Notes: generated by a model from the letters alone, not told the origin. DNA of 64,000 bases from UBA5195 sp034432755 (GCA_034432755.1 DAOUBQ010000018.1:1-64000), one strand, 5' to 3'. Shown: positions 32,955-41,269, numbered from the stretch's first letter. Numbers and translations are program-made.

Positions 32955-33920
32955 CTACCCGTAAGCGCGCGGGGGCGTTTCAGGGGGAGGGGAAGAAGCC
33001 AGCCCGGCGGGAATCTCCTCGCTGCGCGGTGGGGTTGAAGTGGGTGATTTAACGGTGGTCATCTTGCGCAACAAATCGTACCAGAACGGCGCGCCCTGCG
33101 CAACGGCAACCGTCGTTATCAGCAAGCCGATGATTTTTAACAGCCAAAACCACAAGAAATCGGCAAAGGATGCGATTGGAGGAGTGTTTTTCAGAACGGA
33201 ACTCCAGCCAATGTGGATGGTCAACTCGTCCAGGTCGGCTAACAAGGGGCCGGTATCGGCATCATAACCGTACTGTTCGATATACGCCTGGGCTTTGACC
33301 GAGGCAATTGCGCGCATATCAGGCGTGGCCCACAGTTGCCGGAACAGGTCAATGCTATCCATGCCCAGAACCAACGTCAGCGCCAGAGAAAAGAGAATCA
33401 CGTATCGGCGAGCAAGTGCGGTAAATATCTCGGAGGCCTGGTTCATCAGGCCATCAAACCACAAGGACATCTTGGCGCGCAACTCCAACACGTTGCTCAC
33501 GCCGCTGTTGACCAAGCGCAGCAATTCCGTTTTCCCTTCGGAGGGCGGCAGTTTGTTGATGAGTTCGATGAGTTCCTCGCTGTTAGCGGCAATATCGAGC
33601 TTTGCCAGGTCGAAGAATGCGTCCAGCAAGTTGGAAACCGGGATTTTCTCCACCCGTTTTTCGACCAGTTTGGCGTTGCGGGAGAAAATATCGCGCCAAT
33701 CTTGGTAACGCATTGGGGCCAGCGAGCGAATTTGCGGCATACTGAGCAGTTGCCCTAGCGTTTTGCCTCCCACAATACGCCTGAGAACCCCCTCCAGTGT
33801 CCGCCCGCGCGTTTCAAAGGTGTTCATCACGAACTGGCTCATCCAAGATACCACCAGTCCCATCAGGTAGTAGGTGAGGGCCATTCCCAGGGCAACTTCG
33901 AGGACCTGCGAGAGTGACAT
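32955..33920 (-). CDS. Membrane protein of unknown function with large cytosolic loop
   Basis: The protein (321 residues from ATG 33920, GGAGG five bases upstream) has an N-terminal helix (VALGMALTYYLMGLVVSWM) and a cytosolic region at about 50-165 with TFETRGRTLEGVLRRIVGGK. A second helix follows (RRYVILFSLALTLVLGMDSI), then an extracytoplasmic segment and a third (FLWFWLLKIIGLLITTVAVA). A Pro-rich tail ends it. I do not recognise the family. It stands alone between a shared terminator and a repeat-bearing gap of about 300 bases. The frame is open further upstream but has no ribosome site there. Confidence 0.72.
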   Translation of the reverse strand: MSLSQVLEVALGMALTYYLMGLVVSWMSQFVMNTFETRGRTLEGVLRRIVGGKTLGQLLSMPQIRSLAPMRYQDWRDIFSRNAKLVEKRVEKIPVSNLLDAFFDLAKLDIAANSEELIELINKLPPSEGKTELLRLVNSGVSNVLELRAKMSLWFDGLMNQASEIFTALARRYVILFSLALTLVLGMDSIDLFRQLWATPDMRAIASVKAQAYIEQYGYDADTGPLLADLDELTIHIGWSSVLKNTPPIASFADFLWFWLLKIIGLLITTVAVAQGAPFWYDLLRKMTTVKSPTSTPPRSEEIPAGLASSPPPETPPRAYG

Positions 33921-34030
33921 ATCTGCCTCCAGCGAGCGATTAAACGATGCGACTCTACTGCAAGACCCAATGAAACACAAAGTCCCCAAGAGACACCAAG
34001 GAAATGCTTTTAATCGCTTACATCGTGTCT

Positions 34031-34060
34031 TTTGTGTTTAAAGGTCTTTTTGCGGTGGAC
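34031..34060. repeat. Dispersed repeat, copy 1
   Basis: Thirty bases (core TGTTTAAAGGTCTTTTTGC) match the reverse complement of 37467-37496 at 27 of 30 positions. It lies in the non-coding gap 33921-34216, amid sequence reminiscent of a 'kerbside' intergenic repeat (CACAAAGTCCCC, GAGACACCAAGG just before it). Confidence 0.75.
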
Positions 34061-34150
34061 TCACTATGACAATTGTATAACAATCTGGCCGATTCGAAGC
34101 ACTGTCGGACAAGGTGAGGGAGTCTGGCGATATGCTTGATACTGACGAAT

Positions 34151-34182
34151 ATAAAATCCCGGCATGGATACCGGGATTTTAT
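34151..34182 (-). terminator. Terminator after the 188-residue CCCC membrane protein
   Basis: ATAAAATCCCGG (34151-34162) pairs perfectly with CCGGGATTTTAT (34171-34182) around an eight-base loop. It lies 34 bases downstream of the minus-strand stop at 34217 and is followed by ATTCGTC. Confidence 0.72.
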
Positions 34183-34216
34183 AACGGCGCTGCCCCACAA
34201 GGCTGGCGAGCAAAGG

Positions 34217-34783
34217 CTACTTGCTGTTGGTGACATTAATGTCCGTGCCGCCCTGCGCGCTAGGGGTAAAGGTCACATCGAAGGATTTTTTTGCCCCGTC
34301 ATCACAGGTCACAGTCCATTTTTCCTTCCACATTCCGTCCGAATCGGGCTGTTGCAGCACCTCAATGGTGGTCTTAGAAGCGTCGGTGGCCGAGCAGCCC
34401 GACACAGCCGCAGCGGTAATAACATAGACCCAGGTATCGGCGCGCAATACATCATCGCCCAGGCCGCCTTGCGGAACAAAATCGCCATAATTATAGGGAG
34501 ATTCGGGGATTTGCGGCAGGTCGCTTTCATCGGTTGGAAGGACCGGAATTTCAGGGAAAGCGGGGAAGTCCTCAGAATCAGGCGCGGGGGGCGTGAGCAA
34601 ACCTTCGTTGACAGTGGAAAAAACATTGCTGACGCTTGGCCCCAGGACCGTCAGAACCAGAATGGTGCCGCCAATCAAACAGCAACAACACAATAACAGC
34701 GCAACGCCAACGCCAATCAGCAAGCCAGTATTCGATTTTTTGGGGGCTTCAGCCGCCGGTTGAAAAGATGCTTGTTCGTACAT
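34217..34783 (-). CDS. Single-pass membrane protein with Cys4 transmembrane motif
   Basis: The 188-residue protein has a Lys-containing N terminus, then one helix LLIGVGVALLLCCCCLIGGT with four consecutive cysteines in the membrane, then a 120-residue extracytoplasmic domain. The domain has an acidic/Pro-rich linker (LTPPAPDSEDFPAFPEIPVL) and a globular end with cysteines in SGCSA and VTCDDG. I do not recognise it. ATG 34783 has GGAGG four bases upstream. The neighbouring 46-residue product carries the same CCCC-L-I motif. Palmitoyl-like modification or tight helix packing is possible but unproven. Confidence 0.72.
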   Translation of the reverse strand: MYEQASFQPAAEAPKKSNTGLLIGVGVALLLCCCCLIGGTILVLTVLGPSVSNVFSTVNEGLLTPPAPDSEDFPAFPEIPVLPTDESDLPQIPESPYNYGDFVPQGGLGDDVLRADTWVYVITAAAVSGCSATDASKTTIEVLQQPDSDGMWKEKWTVTCDDGAKKSFDVTFTPSAQGGTDINVTNSK

Positions 34784-34904
34784 GTCTCCTCCATGTTTCT
34801 CACTTTGGGGGTATGGGTAAGCGCGGCGGTTTTTGGCCGCATTAGAAATATCATACATCAGACTCTTGAAGGCCAACGATGACCCAAAAGGGGGAAGAGT
34901 TTTC

Positions 34905-35045
34905 TCAACTTGAAAGATACAGGCTGAGCGGCCCTTCGAGCAGCGCAAAGGCCACAATCAGGCAGCAGCAGCAAAACAACAGGATCAATAAGACAGCCCC
35001 AACAATGACGAGCGGTTTGTTCTGGGGCAATTGTAGATTTTCCAT
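34905..35045 (-). CDS. 46-residue single-pass membrane peptide with Cys4 motif
   Basis: This short gene reads MENLQLPQNKPLVIVGAVLL followed by ILLFCCCCLIVAFALLEGPL and SLYLSS, then TGA. It has one helix with four cysteines in a row, matching the helix of the larger protein encoded just downstream on the same strand. A good site AGAGGAG lies six bases before ATG 35045. Other frames through this DNA look like shadows. It begins 22 bases after the pgk terminator U-tract, so it may be expressed by read-through or its own promoter. Function unknown. Confidence 0.65.
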   Translation of the reverse strand: MENLQLPQNKPLVIVGAVLLILLFCCCCLIVAFALLEGPLSLYLSS

Positions 35046-35066
35046 GAAATTCTCCTCTCTTGTGAT

Positions 35067-35100
35067 TAAAAAAGAACAGGGCGGAGAGCACCCGTCCTGT
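35067..35100 (-). terminator. Intrinsic terminator of the gap-pgk operon
   Basis: On the minus strand ACAGGACGG pairs with CCGCCCTGT (plus positions 35092-35100 and 35076-35084, one mismatch), followed by TTCTTTTTTAA. It lies 18 bases past the pgk stop. Confidence 0.78.
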
Positions 35101-35117
35101 CCATTTTACCCGTTCTT

Positions 35118-36290
35118 TTATTTATCGTTGAGTGCCGCCACACCGGGCAGTTCCTTGCCTTCTAAAAACTCCAGGCTGGCCCCGCCGCCGGTTGAGACGT
35201 GCGTCATCTGCTTGGCAACGCCCGCCTTTTTCACCGCGCTGGCGCTGTCACCGCCGCCGATGACGGTCGTTGCGCCACTCTCGGCGAGCATTTTGGCGAG
35301 GGCAAACGTCCCTTCGGCAAATTTGGGGAATTCAAACACGCCCACGGGGCCATTCCAGACGACCAGTTTCGCGCCCGCCAGGGTCTGCTTGTAGAGTTCG
35401 AGCGTCTTTGGCCCAACATCCAGCATCCGCCAGCCAGCGGGGATTTTGTCCACATCAACCACCTGGCTGTTGGCTTCGGCATCGAATTTATCCGCGATAA
35501 CCGCATCCACCGGCAGGACGAGTTTGTCGCCCAGTTTGGCCAGCAGCGCTTTGGCGGTTTCGAGGGCTTCCGCTTCCACCAGGCTGTCCTGCATGTTCAG
35601 GCCTGTGGCCGCCAGGAAGGTATTCGCCATGCCGCCGCCGATGATGAGTTTGTCGCATTTCGAGGCGAGAGTCTCGACCACCAGAATCTTGTCGCTGATT
35701 TTCGCGCCGCCCAAAATGGCAACGTAGGGATGTTCGGGGTTGGCAACCGCCTTGCCGAGGTACTCCAGTTCCTGTTCCATCAGGAAACCGGAAACCGCCG
35801 GGAGGAAGCGGGCAATCCCTTCGGTGGAAGCGTGCGCCCGGTGCGCAGAGCCAAAGGCGTCGTTGACGTACACATCGGCCAGCGCCGCCATCTGCTTCGC
35901 CAGGTCGAGGTCGTTCTTTTCCTCGCCCTTGTGGAAGCGGGTGTTTTCGAGCATCACCACATCACCAGGCTTGAGCGCAGCGGCGATTTTTTCCACTTCC
36001 GGCCCAACGCAATCGGGCGCCATAATCACCGGCTTACCCAAATGACCGGCCAATACTTCGGAGGCGGCCTTCAGACTAAATTCGGGGTCTGGCCCGCCCT
36101 TGGGGCGCCCCAGATGGCTGGCAAGCAGCACCGATGCGCCCTGGTCCAGCACATACTGAATGGTCGGCAGGGCGGCCTTAATGCGCTTGTCATCGGTCAC
36201 TTTGCCATCGGCCATCGGCACATTGAAATCAACACGCATGAAAACGCGCTTGCCCTTCAGGTCAATGTCTTTGACGGTCTTTTTATTCAT
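35118..36290 (-). CDS. pgk: Phosphoglycerate kinase
   Basis: The 390-residue cytosolic enzyme interconverts 1,3-bisphosphoglycerate plus ADP and 3-phosphoglycerate plus ATP. The family signature VFMRVDFNVPMADGKVTDD is at the N terminus, with substrate residues in SHLGRPKGGPDPEFSL and NTRFHKGEEKND. YVAILGGAKISDKILVVETL marks the hinge, and VVWNGPVGVFE and VIGGGDSASAVKKAG form the nucleotide site. Normal length. GGAG lies six bases before ATG 36290. It is the second gene of a gap-pgk operon, 87 bases after gap, with a long hairpin between them. The antisense strand is also open over much of this region but codes for no recognisable protein. Confidence 0.97.
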   Translation of the reverse strand: MNKKTVKDIDLKGKRVFMRVDFNVPMADGKVTDDKRIKAALPTIQYVLDQGASVLLASHLGRPKGGPDPEFSLKAASEVLAGHLGKPVIMAPDCVGPEVEKIAAALKPGDVVMLENTRFHKGEEKNDLDLAKQMAALADVYVNDAFGSAHRAHASTEGIARFLPAVSGFLMEQELEYLGKAVANPEHPYVAILGGAKISDKILVVETLASKCDKLIIGGGMANTFLAATGLNMQDSLVEAEALETAKALLAKLGDKLVLPVDAVIADKFDAEANSQVVDVDKIPAGWRMLDVGPKTLELYKQTLAGAKLVVWNGPVGVFEFPKFAEGTFALAKMLAESGATTVIGGGDSASAVKKAGVAKQMTHVSTGGGASLEFLEGKELPGVAALNDK

Positions 36291-36317
36291 GAGAACTCCG
36301 TTCGAATAGACAAGAAA

Positions 36318-36363
36318 ACAAGTACACAGGTAAACAGGGTTCCTTGTCTACATGTGTACTTGT
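36318..36363. repeat. 22-bp imperfect inverted repeat between gap and pgk
   Basis: Arms 36318-36339 and 36342-36363 pair at 19 of 22 positions with only TT as loop; the outer ten bases (ACAAGTACAC / GTGTACTTGT) are perfect. It lies between the gap stop and the pgk start of the same operon. Confidence 0.85.
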
Positions 36364-36377
36364 GTACGTTTTACTTT

Positions 36378-37436
36378 TTACAGGCTCTTCGCCATCAGCG
36401 CGGCCAAATCCGCCGTGCGGCAGGAGTAGCCCCATTCGTTGTCATACCAGGTGACGACCTTGATGAAGGTGCTCTTTTCCTTGCCCAAGACACTGGTGAA
36501 GGGCAGGTCAACCGAGGAGCTGTAGGAGCTGCCTTTGAAATCCATGCTGACCATCGGTTCATCCACCGCTTCGAGAATGCCCTTAAAGCGCGGGCTGGCG
36601 GCAGCATCGCGGAAGGCCTGGCGCAGTTCTTCGGTGGTGGTTTCCTTCTCAATTTCAGCGGTGAAATCAACCACCGAAACGGTGGGGGTCGGAACGCGCA
36701 GCGAGTAGCCGTCGAACTTACCCTTCAGGTCGGGAATGACCAGCGCCACCGCTTTGGCCGCGCCGGTGGTGGTCGGGATGATGTTCAGGCCCGAGGCGCG
36801 CGCGCGGCGCAGGTCGGAGTGCGGCATATCCAGCACCTTCTGGTCGTTGGTGTACGAATGGACGGTGGTCATGAAGGCGCGTTTGATGGTGTACTTGTCA
36901 TGCACCACTTTGGCCGCCGGGGCCAGGCAGTTGGTGGTGCAAGAAGCGTTCGAGACGACATGGTGTTTGGCCGGGTCGTACTTGTCTTCGTTCACACCCA
37001 GCACCACCGTCAGGTCTTCGCCTTCGGCGGGGGCAGAGATGATGACCTTCTTGGCGCCGCCCGCGGTGATGTGGTTGACCGCGCCCTTGACGGTCTTGCC
37101 CTTCTTGTTTACGCCGTCTTCTTTGATGGTGAACAGACCGGTCGATTCAATCACGATGTCAATGCCCAGGTCGCCCCATTTGATGTTGGCCGGGTCAGTT
37201 TCTTTGAAAACTTTGACTTTCTTACCATCAATCAACAGGTCTTCGCCGGCCACTTCCACTGTGCCATCATAGCGGCCATAGGTCGAGTCATACTTGAGCA
37301 GGTGCGCCATCGTTTTGATGTCGCCGATGTCATTGAAGGCCACCACTTCGAGCGTATCCGGGTAGTAATCACGGATTGCTTTGAACACCTGGCGGCCAAT
37401 GCGGCCAAAGCCATTAATACCAATTTTGGTTGTCAT
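36378..37436 (-). CDS. gap: Glyceraldehyde-3-phosphate dehydrogenase, type I
   Basis: The 352-residue enzyme oxidises glyceraldehyde 3-phosphate to 1,3-bisphosphoglycerate with NAD(P). It begins KIGINGFGRIGRQVFKA (Rossmann loop), has FND with Asp36 suggesting NAD preference, and carries catalytic Cys166 in SNASCTTNC. RARASGLNIIPTTTGAAKAV and the end WYDNEWGYSCRTADL are classic. It is slightly longer than the usual 335 residues because of an insertion near residues 105-115 (KEDGVNKKGKTVKG). GAGGAGG lies seven T-rich bases before ATG 37436. It heads the gap-pgk operon; the upstream region has 570 non-coding bases. Confidence 0.97.
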   Translation of the reverse strand: MTTKIGINGFGRIGRQVFKAIRDYYPDTLEVVAFNDIGDIKTMAHLLKYDSTYGRYDGTVEVAGEDLLIDGKKVKVFKETDPANIKWGDLGIDIVIESTGLFTIKEDGVNKKGKTVKGAVNHITAGGAKKVIISAPAEGEDLTVVLGVNEDKYDPAKHHVVSNASCTTNCLAPAAKVVHDKYTIKRAFMTTVHSYTNDQKVLDMPHSDLRRARASGLNIIPTTTGAAKAVALVIPDLKGKFDGYSLRVPTPTVSVVDFTAEIEKETTTEELRQAFRDAAASPRFKGILEAVDEPMVSMDFKGSSYSSSVDLPFTSVLGKEKSTFIKVVTWYDNEWGYSCRTADLAALMAKSL

Positions 37437-37466
37437 AAAAAAACCTCCTCAGGTTTACATATTGTG

Positions 37467-37496
37467 GTCTACTGCAAAAAGACTTTTAAACACAAA
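37467..37496. repeat. Dispersed repeat, copy 2 (inverted relative to copy 1)
   Basis: Reverse complement of these 30 bases matches 34031-34060 at 27 of 30 positions (shared core TTTGTGTTTAAA, GTCTTTTTGC). It lies 31 bases upstream of the gap start codon. Confidence 0.75.
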
Positions 37497-37808
37497 GGAA
37501 ACGAACAACACGAGGGACACGAAGGTTAAGAGATGAAAAGCAGTTCCTTTGTGTCTCTCTGTGACCTTCGTGTTTAATTGGTTTTTGCAGGAGAGTTGTA
37601 TTGTGATTTTTTGCACAAACGGAATTTTACCATAACTTTGGAGCATGAAACGGCAATCAGTTCGACGCCATATTAGAGAAAAAGCGCGCTTCTGCTCGAG
37701 AAATGGCAACAACTCTTCAATTGTACAACATAATCGGCGTTTTCCGCCCGCTGGGCGCGACGGATTTTCATGGCTTTCTCACCATCGCTTGCGCCGCTTT
37801 GTTTAACG

Positions 37809-37867
37809 GGATAGACAGGATATTTTCACCTGCTTTCTGCACAGCCATCCTGAAATCCTGTCTATCC
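37809..37867. repeat. Inverted repeat GGATAGACAGGAT
   Basis: GGATAGACAGGAT (37809-37821) and its exact complement ATCCTGTCTATCC (37855-37867) are separated by 33 bases in the non-coding region upstream of gap. The motif looks like a known type of intergenic dispersed repeat in environmental genomes. Confidence 0.7.
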
Positions 37868-38006
37868 TGTTTGTTTTTTAGCCTGAAACCAGACGCCAGA
37901 TTTTACCAGACACTCCTCTTTTCTCGTTTCAACCGCCAGAGAGACTCTTAAAGGTTTTACCGGGTTGCGCCCCGCTGGTTGGTTTTCCACCAATTAACTT
38001 GCTTTG

Positions 38007-39329
38007 TCAATCCGATAACGGCCCCGTGCGTTCGTAAAGCAAATCCATCAGCGCCTGCGCCAGTTTGACCGAATCATGCCGCCAGGGCTGGTCTTCATCC
38101 ACCAGGGTGGCGGGGTAGATGGGGTAGCGGTGAGCAGTCTCGTCAATTTTCACCCATTCCACCCCCTGGGGCAGCGGCTTTTCATACCAATTGTTGCAGA
38201 CAATGATATCGAATAAACGCTCGCCAAGGTGATTTTCCAACACCATAACATGGTCGCTCACCTGGTAGCCGCTCGTCTCGCCGTGCTGGGTAGCAATGTT
38301 GACCACATAGACCTTGAGAGCCTTACTCACCCGTAGCGCCGCCAGCAAATCGGGAACAAGCAGGTTGGGCAGCAGGCTGGTGTATAAACTGCCCGGCCCG
38401 ACCACCACCAGGTCGGCGGTTAAAATGGCTTGAAGCGAGGGCGGAAAAGCCGAGGGGTTATTTGGTTCGAGATACACGCGCCGCACCCGCCCCTGCGCTT
38501 CGGGAATGTGGCTCTCTCCTTCTACGCGCACTTCTTGAGAGGAACCGGGTAATTGCACATCAGCAATCAGTTTGACATCGTGCAGGGTGGCCGGGAGCAC
38601 GCGCCCGTTGACCGAGAGCACCCTGCCCGATTCGGCCACCGCTTCCTCGAAACTGCCCGTTAAATCGGACAGGGCGGAGATGAACAGGTTGCCAAACGAA
38701 TGGCCGCCCAGCCCCGAAGCATCGGTAAATCGGTATTGGAACAACTGTGTCATCATCGCTTCGTCGTTGGAGAGTGCCGCCAGGCAGTTGCGAATATCGC
38801 CGGGCGGTAAAATGCCCAAGTTCTGGCGCAATTTGCCCGAAGAGCCGCCGTCATCGGCCACTGTCACAATGGCGGTGATGTTATTGGTGTGATTTTTTAG
38901 CCCACGCAGCAGGGTAGATTGACCATGTCCGCCGCCCATCACCACCACGCGCGGCCCGCGCTCGCGGCGGCGATGACCGGCTATCTGGTCAATTAATCGC
39001 TGTCCGGGGCGCAGGAAGGGGTTGAGCAGGGCGCGGTTCAACCCGGCAAGGCCCCAAATGACCAGGCCAAATCCAATGACGATGAAAATTGCCACCCGTA
39101 TGGGGCGCGGCCAAAAGCGCAGGGTGGCAACATCGAGGACATCGATCAGTTCGCTGGCAGGGGTTGTTCGGTAAATATCTAACAAAAAGTAGGCCACACC
39201 CACGCCCAGGAAGGTGATTCCGGCCAGCAACATCAATAGCCATCGCTTGACCCCCAGCCCTGGTTTCAGCCACAACACCAACCCTGAAATTTCGGTTTGC
39301 AGAGAAAAAAGCCACTTGCGCATGTTCAC
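38007..39329 (-). CDS. yvcK: YvcK/CofD-like gluconeogenesis factor with N-terminal membrane anchor
   Basis: The 440-residue protein has two N-terminal membrane helices (WLLMLLAGITFLGVGVAYFL and VAIFIVIGFGLVIWGLAGL) ahead of a complete YvcK domain. VVVMGGGHGQSTLLRGLK, IVTVADDGGSSGKLR and GILPPGDIRNCLAAL are the nucleotide-sugar-binding blocks; DLVVVGPGSLYTSLLPNLL follows. In Firmicutes the soluble family member binds UDP-sugars and controls growth on gluconeogenic carbon and cell-wall synthesis. The membrane anchor places this one at the cytoplasmic face. GTG 39329 is six bases after the -10 box and may be a leaderless start; ATG 39323 is the alternative. Confidence 0.92.
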   Translation of the reverse strand: MNMRKWLFSLQTEISGLVLWLKPGLGVKRWLLMLLAGITFLGVGVAYFLLDIYRTTPASELIDVLDVATLRFWPRPIRVAIFIVIGFGLVIWGLAGLNRALLNPFLRPGQRLIDQIAGHRRRERGPRVVVMGGGHGQSTLLRGLKNHTNNITAIVTVADDGGSSGKLRQNLGILPPGDIRNCLAALSNDEAMMTQLFQYRFTDASGLGGHSFGNLFISALSDLTGSFEEAVAESGRVLSVNGRVLPATLHDVKLIADVQLPGSSQEVRVEGESHIPEAQGRVRRVYLEPNNPSAFPPSLQAILTADLVVVGPGSLYTSLLPNLLVPDLLAALRVSKALKVYVVNIATQHGETSGYQVSDHVMVLENHLGERLFDIIVCNNWYEKPLPQGVEWVKIDETAHRYPIYPATLVDEDQPWRHDSVKLAQALMDLLYERTGPLSD

Positions 39330-39335
39330 GCGGCG

Positions 39336-39364
39336 ATAATAGCAGTGTTCCTATCTTTCGTCAA
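39336..39364 (-). promoter_or_regulatory. Near-consensus promoter of yvcK with six-base leader
   Basis: On the minus strand TTGACG (39359-39364), 17 bases, TATTAT (39336-39341), then six bases to GTG 39329. The transcript would start at or within a few bases of the start codon, so yvcK is probably leaderless. Confidence 0.7.
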
Positions 39365-39377
39365 ATTGACCTGCAAA

Positions 39378-40853
39378 TTACCTGATGACGATAGACACAT
39401 AGTTCAGGGGAACGCTTATCCAGTCTGTCACAGTCTGCGCGAACTGGATGAGCGGTTCGCCCCACAGGCCCAGCAACAGGCACAGGCCAATCAAGAGCGC
39501 CGGGGCGAGCAGGTGGTCGCCCTGCTTGGGCTTGACTGCCGGTTTTTGCTTAAACCAGATTTTGATAAAAGCCGAGATGACGTAAAACAGGGTCAGTATG
39601 CTGGCAACGCCAATGATAGCCAACGGTAGGTACTGAGCGGCCTCAATCCCGCTCCAAAAAATCCCCAATTTACTGAGGAACCCGTTGGTGGGGGGAATGC
39701 CCGCTAACGCCATGCCCCCCAGCAGGAACAGCGCCCCGGCGAAAGGATGATACTTGCCCACTCCAACCACGACATCGAAAGACGCTGATTTGACCGCCGC
39801 ACGGCTCGCCATCGCACCTGCCAGCATCAGCATGGCCGATTTGACCAGCGCATGGTTGAACGCAAAGACCAGCGCCGCGGCAATCGAAAGCGGCGTATCC
39901 CAACCAATCCCAACCAGAATAAACCCAATCTGGCTGAGGGTGGAGTAAGCCAGCATTCGTTTGGCGTTGTGGGTTCCAGCGGCGCCAAACCCGCCATAGA
40001 CGACGCCCACCACGCCCAGCAAAACCAGCAGGGGGCGCAGCGCATGGGCTTCGCTCACAAACAGCAGACTGGTCATGCGCAGCAGGCCATACACGCCCAC
40101 TTTGACCACGACGGACGAAAGCATGGCACTAACCGGGGTGGGCGCGGCAGCGTGAAAATCGGGCTGCCAAAAGTGAAACGGGAAGGTGGCGCTTTTGGTC
40201 AAAAACGTGACGGTCAGTAGCACCATTCCAGCCAGGGTGAGGGGCGACAAAGGATGTTTGTTTATCAATTCGCTTAACTGCGCGATATTGAGCGTTCCGT
40301 ATACGGCGTAGAGTGAGCCAATCCCAAGCAGGAAAAAGGTGGATGCGACGGTGCTAATGAGGATGTATTTGTAGGATGCCTCCACGCCAAATTCGTCATC
40401 GGCGATACCGGTCAGGGCGGTGGCTGTGATGACGATGACCTCTGTGAAAACGAACAGATTGAGCATGTCGCCGGTCAGGAACGCGCCACTCAGGCCAGTT
40501 GCCAGACCAAAGAAGAGCGGGTAGAACGTGGGGTATTGCACCACTTTTTCGGTCGAACCCAAAGCATATAAAATGCCAGGGGTCAGAACCAGATGGGTCA
40601 TCAGGAGCATCAGGACCGTTAATGGGTCGGCTACCAGCGCAATGCCAATCGGCGCGGTCCACAGACCTGAATGCAACACCAAGCCCTGCTGGTTTGCCAG
40701 GACACCCCATGTGAGTGCGCAGGTCGAAAGCAGGGCGAGCAGCATGATTGCCAGCGCCAGGCCCGATTGCAGGGCGCGGCGTTTGCGCGTCAGCAGAGTA
40801 ACGACCACGCCTGTAAAGGGCAGCAACAGAGGGGGGAGAATCAGCCATTCCAT
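39378..40853 (-). CDS. mrpD: Na+/H+ antiporter subunit MrpD, second copy
   Basis: The 491-residue protein is a MrpD/NuoN-type proton-translocating subunit with about 14 helices. It shows PTFYPLFFGLATGLSGAFLT, GVEASYKYILISTVASTFFL, LTKSATFPFHFWQPDFHAAA and FAFNHALVKSAMLMLAGAMA, all shared block by block with the other MrpD in this operon. It is the last gene of the Mrp operon, after mrpG, a place where Mrp operons normally have no MrpD. ATG 40853 was chosen because MrpD proteins begin just there (MEWLILPPLLLPF); a GTG at 40907 directly after the mrpG stop would add 18 polar residues. Confidence 0.88.
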   Translation of the reverse strand: MEWLILPPLLLPFTGVVVTLLTRKRRALQSGLALAIMLLALLSTCALTWGVLANQQGLVLHSGLWTAPIGIALVADPLTVLMLLMTHLVLTPGILYALGSTEKVVQYPTFYPLFFGLATGLSGAFLTGDMLNLFVFTEVIVITATALTGIADDEFGVEASYKYILISTVASTFFLLGIGSLYAVYGTLNIAQLSELINKHPLSPLTLAGMVLLTVTFLTKSATFPFHFWQPDFHAAAPTPVSAMLSSVVVKVGVYGLLRMTSLLFVSEAHALRPLLVLLGVVGVVYGGFGAAGTHNAKRMLAYSTLSQIGFILVGIGWDTPLSIAAALVFAFNHALVKSAMLMLAGAMASRAAVKSASFDVVVGVGKYHPFAGALFLLGGMALAGIPPTNGFLSKLGIFWSGIEAAQYLPLAIIGVASILTLFYVISAFIKIWFKQKPAVKPKQGDHLLAPALLIGLCLLLGLWGEPLIQFAQTVTDWISVPLNYVSIVIR

Positions 40854-40907
40854 AGGGACTTCTTTCAAATACCCAATGAAAAACTCGCCGCCGGGCAAGC
40901 TTTTCAC

Positions 40908-41267
40908 TCAAACATCTTTGCCCGAACCTCTTGGGAGGACCTTCGCGAGATCATCACGGAGCGACTGTTTCATAGGCAGGCCGGTTTTGTAAGCGGCAGA
41001 GGAAATCGTGTGCGCCACAACCGGAGAAGCCAACAACAAAAAAATAATGATGACGAATCCCTTGAAGATGGTCAGGTCTGGCAAGACGACAACCGCCGCG
41101 CCCAAAATCATCACCGCGCCAAAGGCGCTGATTTTGCCAGTGGCGTGCAAGCGAGTATAGACATCGGGCATACGCATCACACCCAGCATTCCCAGCGCCG
41201 AAAAAATTATGCTCAATAGCAGCAGGAGAATGGCAATGATTTTCGAGAGAATAACAAAGATTTCCAT
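40908..41267 (-). CDS. mrpG: Na+/H+ antiporter subunit MrpG
   Basis: The 119-residue protein with three helices fits MrpG/PhaG: IIAILLLLLSIIFSALGMLG, VMRMPDVYTRLHATGKISAF and VIIIFLLLASPVVAHTISSA are typical. The MPDVYTRLHAxxK segment is the family hallmark. ATG 41267 begins two bases after the mrpF stop. The frame is open upstream but only over mrpF. MrpG is a small structural subunit of the antiporter membrane complex. The C-terminal 20 residues are charged and hydrophilic. Confidence 0.92.
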   Translation of the reverse strand: MEIFVILSKIIAILLLLLSIIFSALGMLGVMRMPDVYTRLHATGKISAFGAVMILGAAVVVLPDLTIFKGFVIIIFLLLASPVVAHTISSAAYKTGLPMKQSLRDDLAKVLPRGSGKDV

Positions 41268-41269
41268 CG

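Larger units (their letters stand above)
37437..38006. other. 570-bp non-coding region between gap and yvcK
   Basis: No credible gene is seen. The region holds the dispersed repeat at 37467-37496, a further repeat-like stretch to about 37600 (GGGACACGAAGG, TTTGTGTCTCTCTGTG), and the inverted repeat at 37809-37867. The gap promoter should lie near 37620-37660 on the minus strand, where TTGCCG and TATGGT are 16 bases apart. An 82-codon plus-strand frame (37703-37951) crosses the repeats and looks spurious. Confidence 0.6.

Noticed and set aside
32955..33989. Earlier start at 33989 for the membrane protein
   Set aside because: ATG 33920 has a GGAGG site at ideal distance and starts right at the hydrophobic domain; the upstream 23 codons have neither.
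35199..37529. A 776-codon plus-strand open frame across pgk and gap
   Set aside because: It is antisense to two certain glycolytic genes; the translation is rich in Gly, Arg, His and Val with no domain, as expected from the complementary strand of GC-rich, codon-biased genes.
37703..37951. An 82-codon plus-strand frame upstream of gap
   Set aside because: It runs through an inverted repeat, has no ribosome site and no recognisable sequence.
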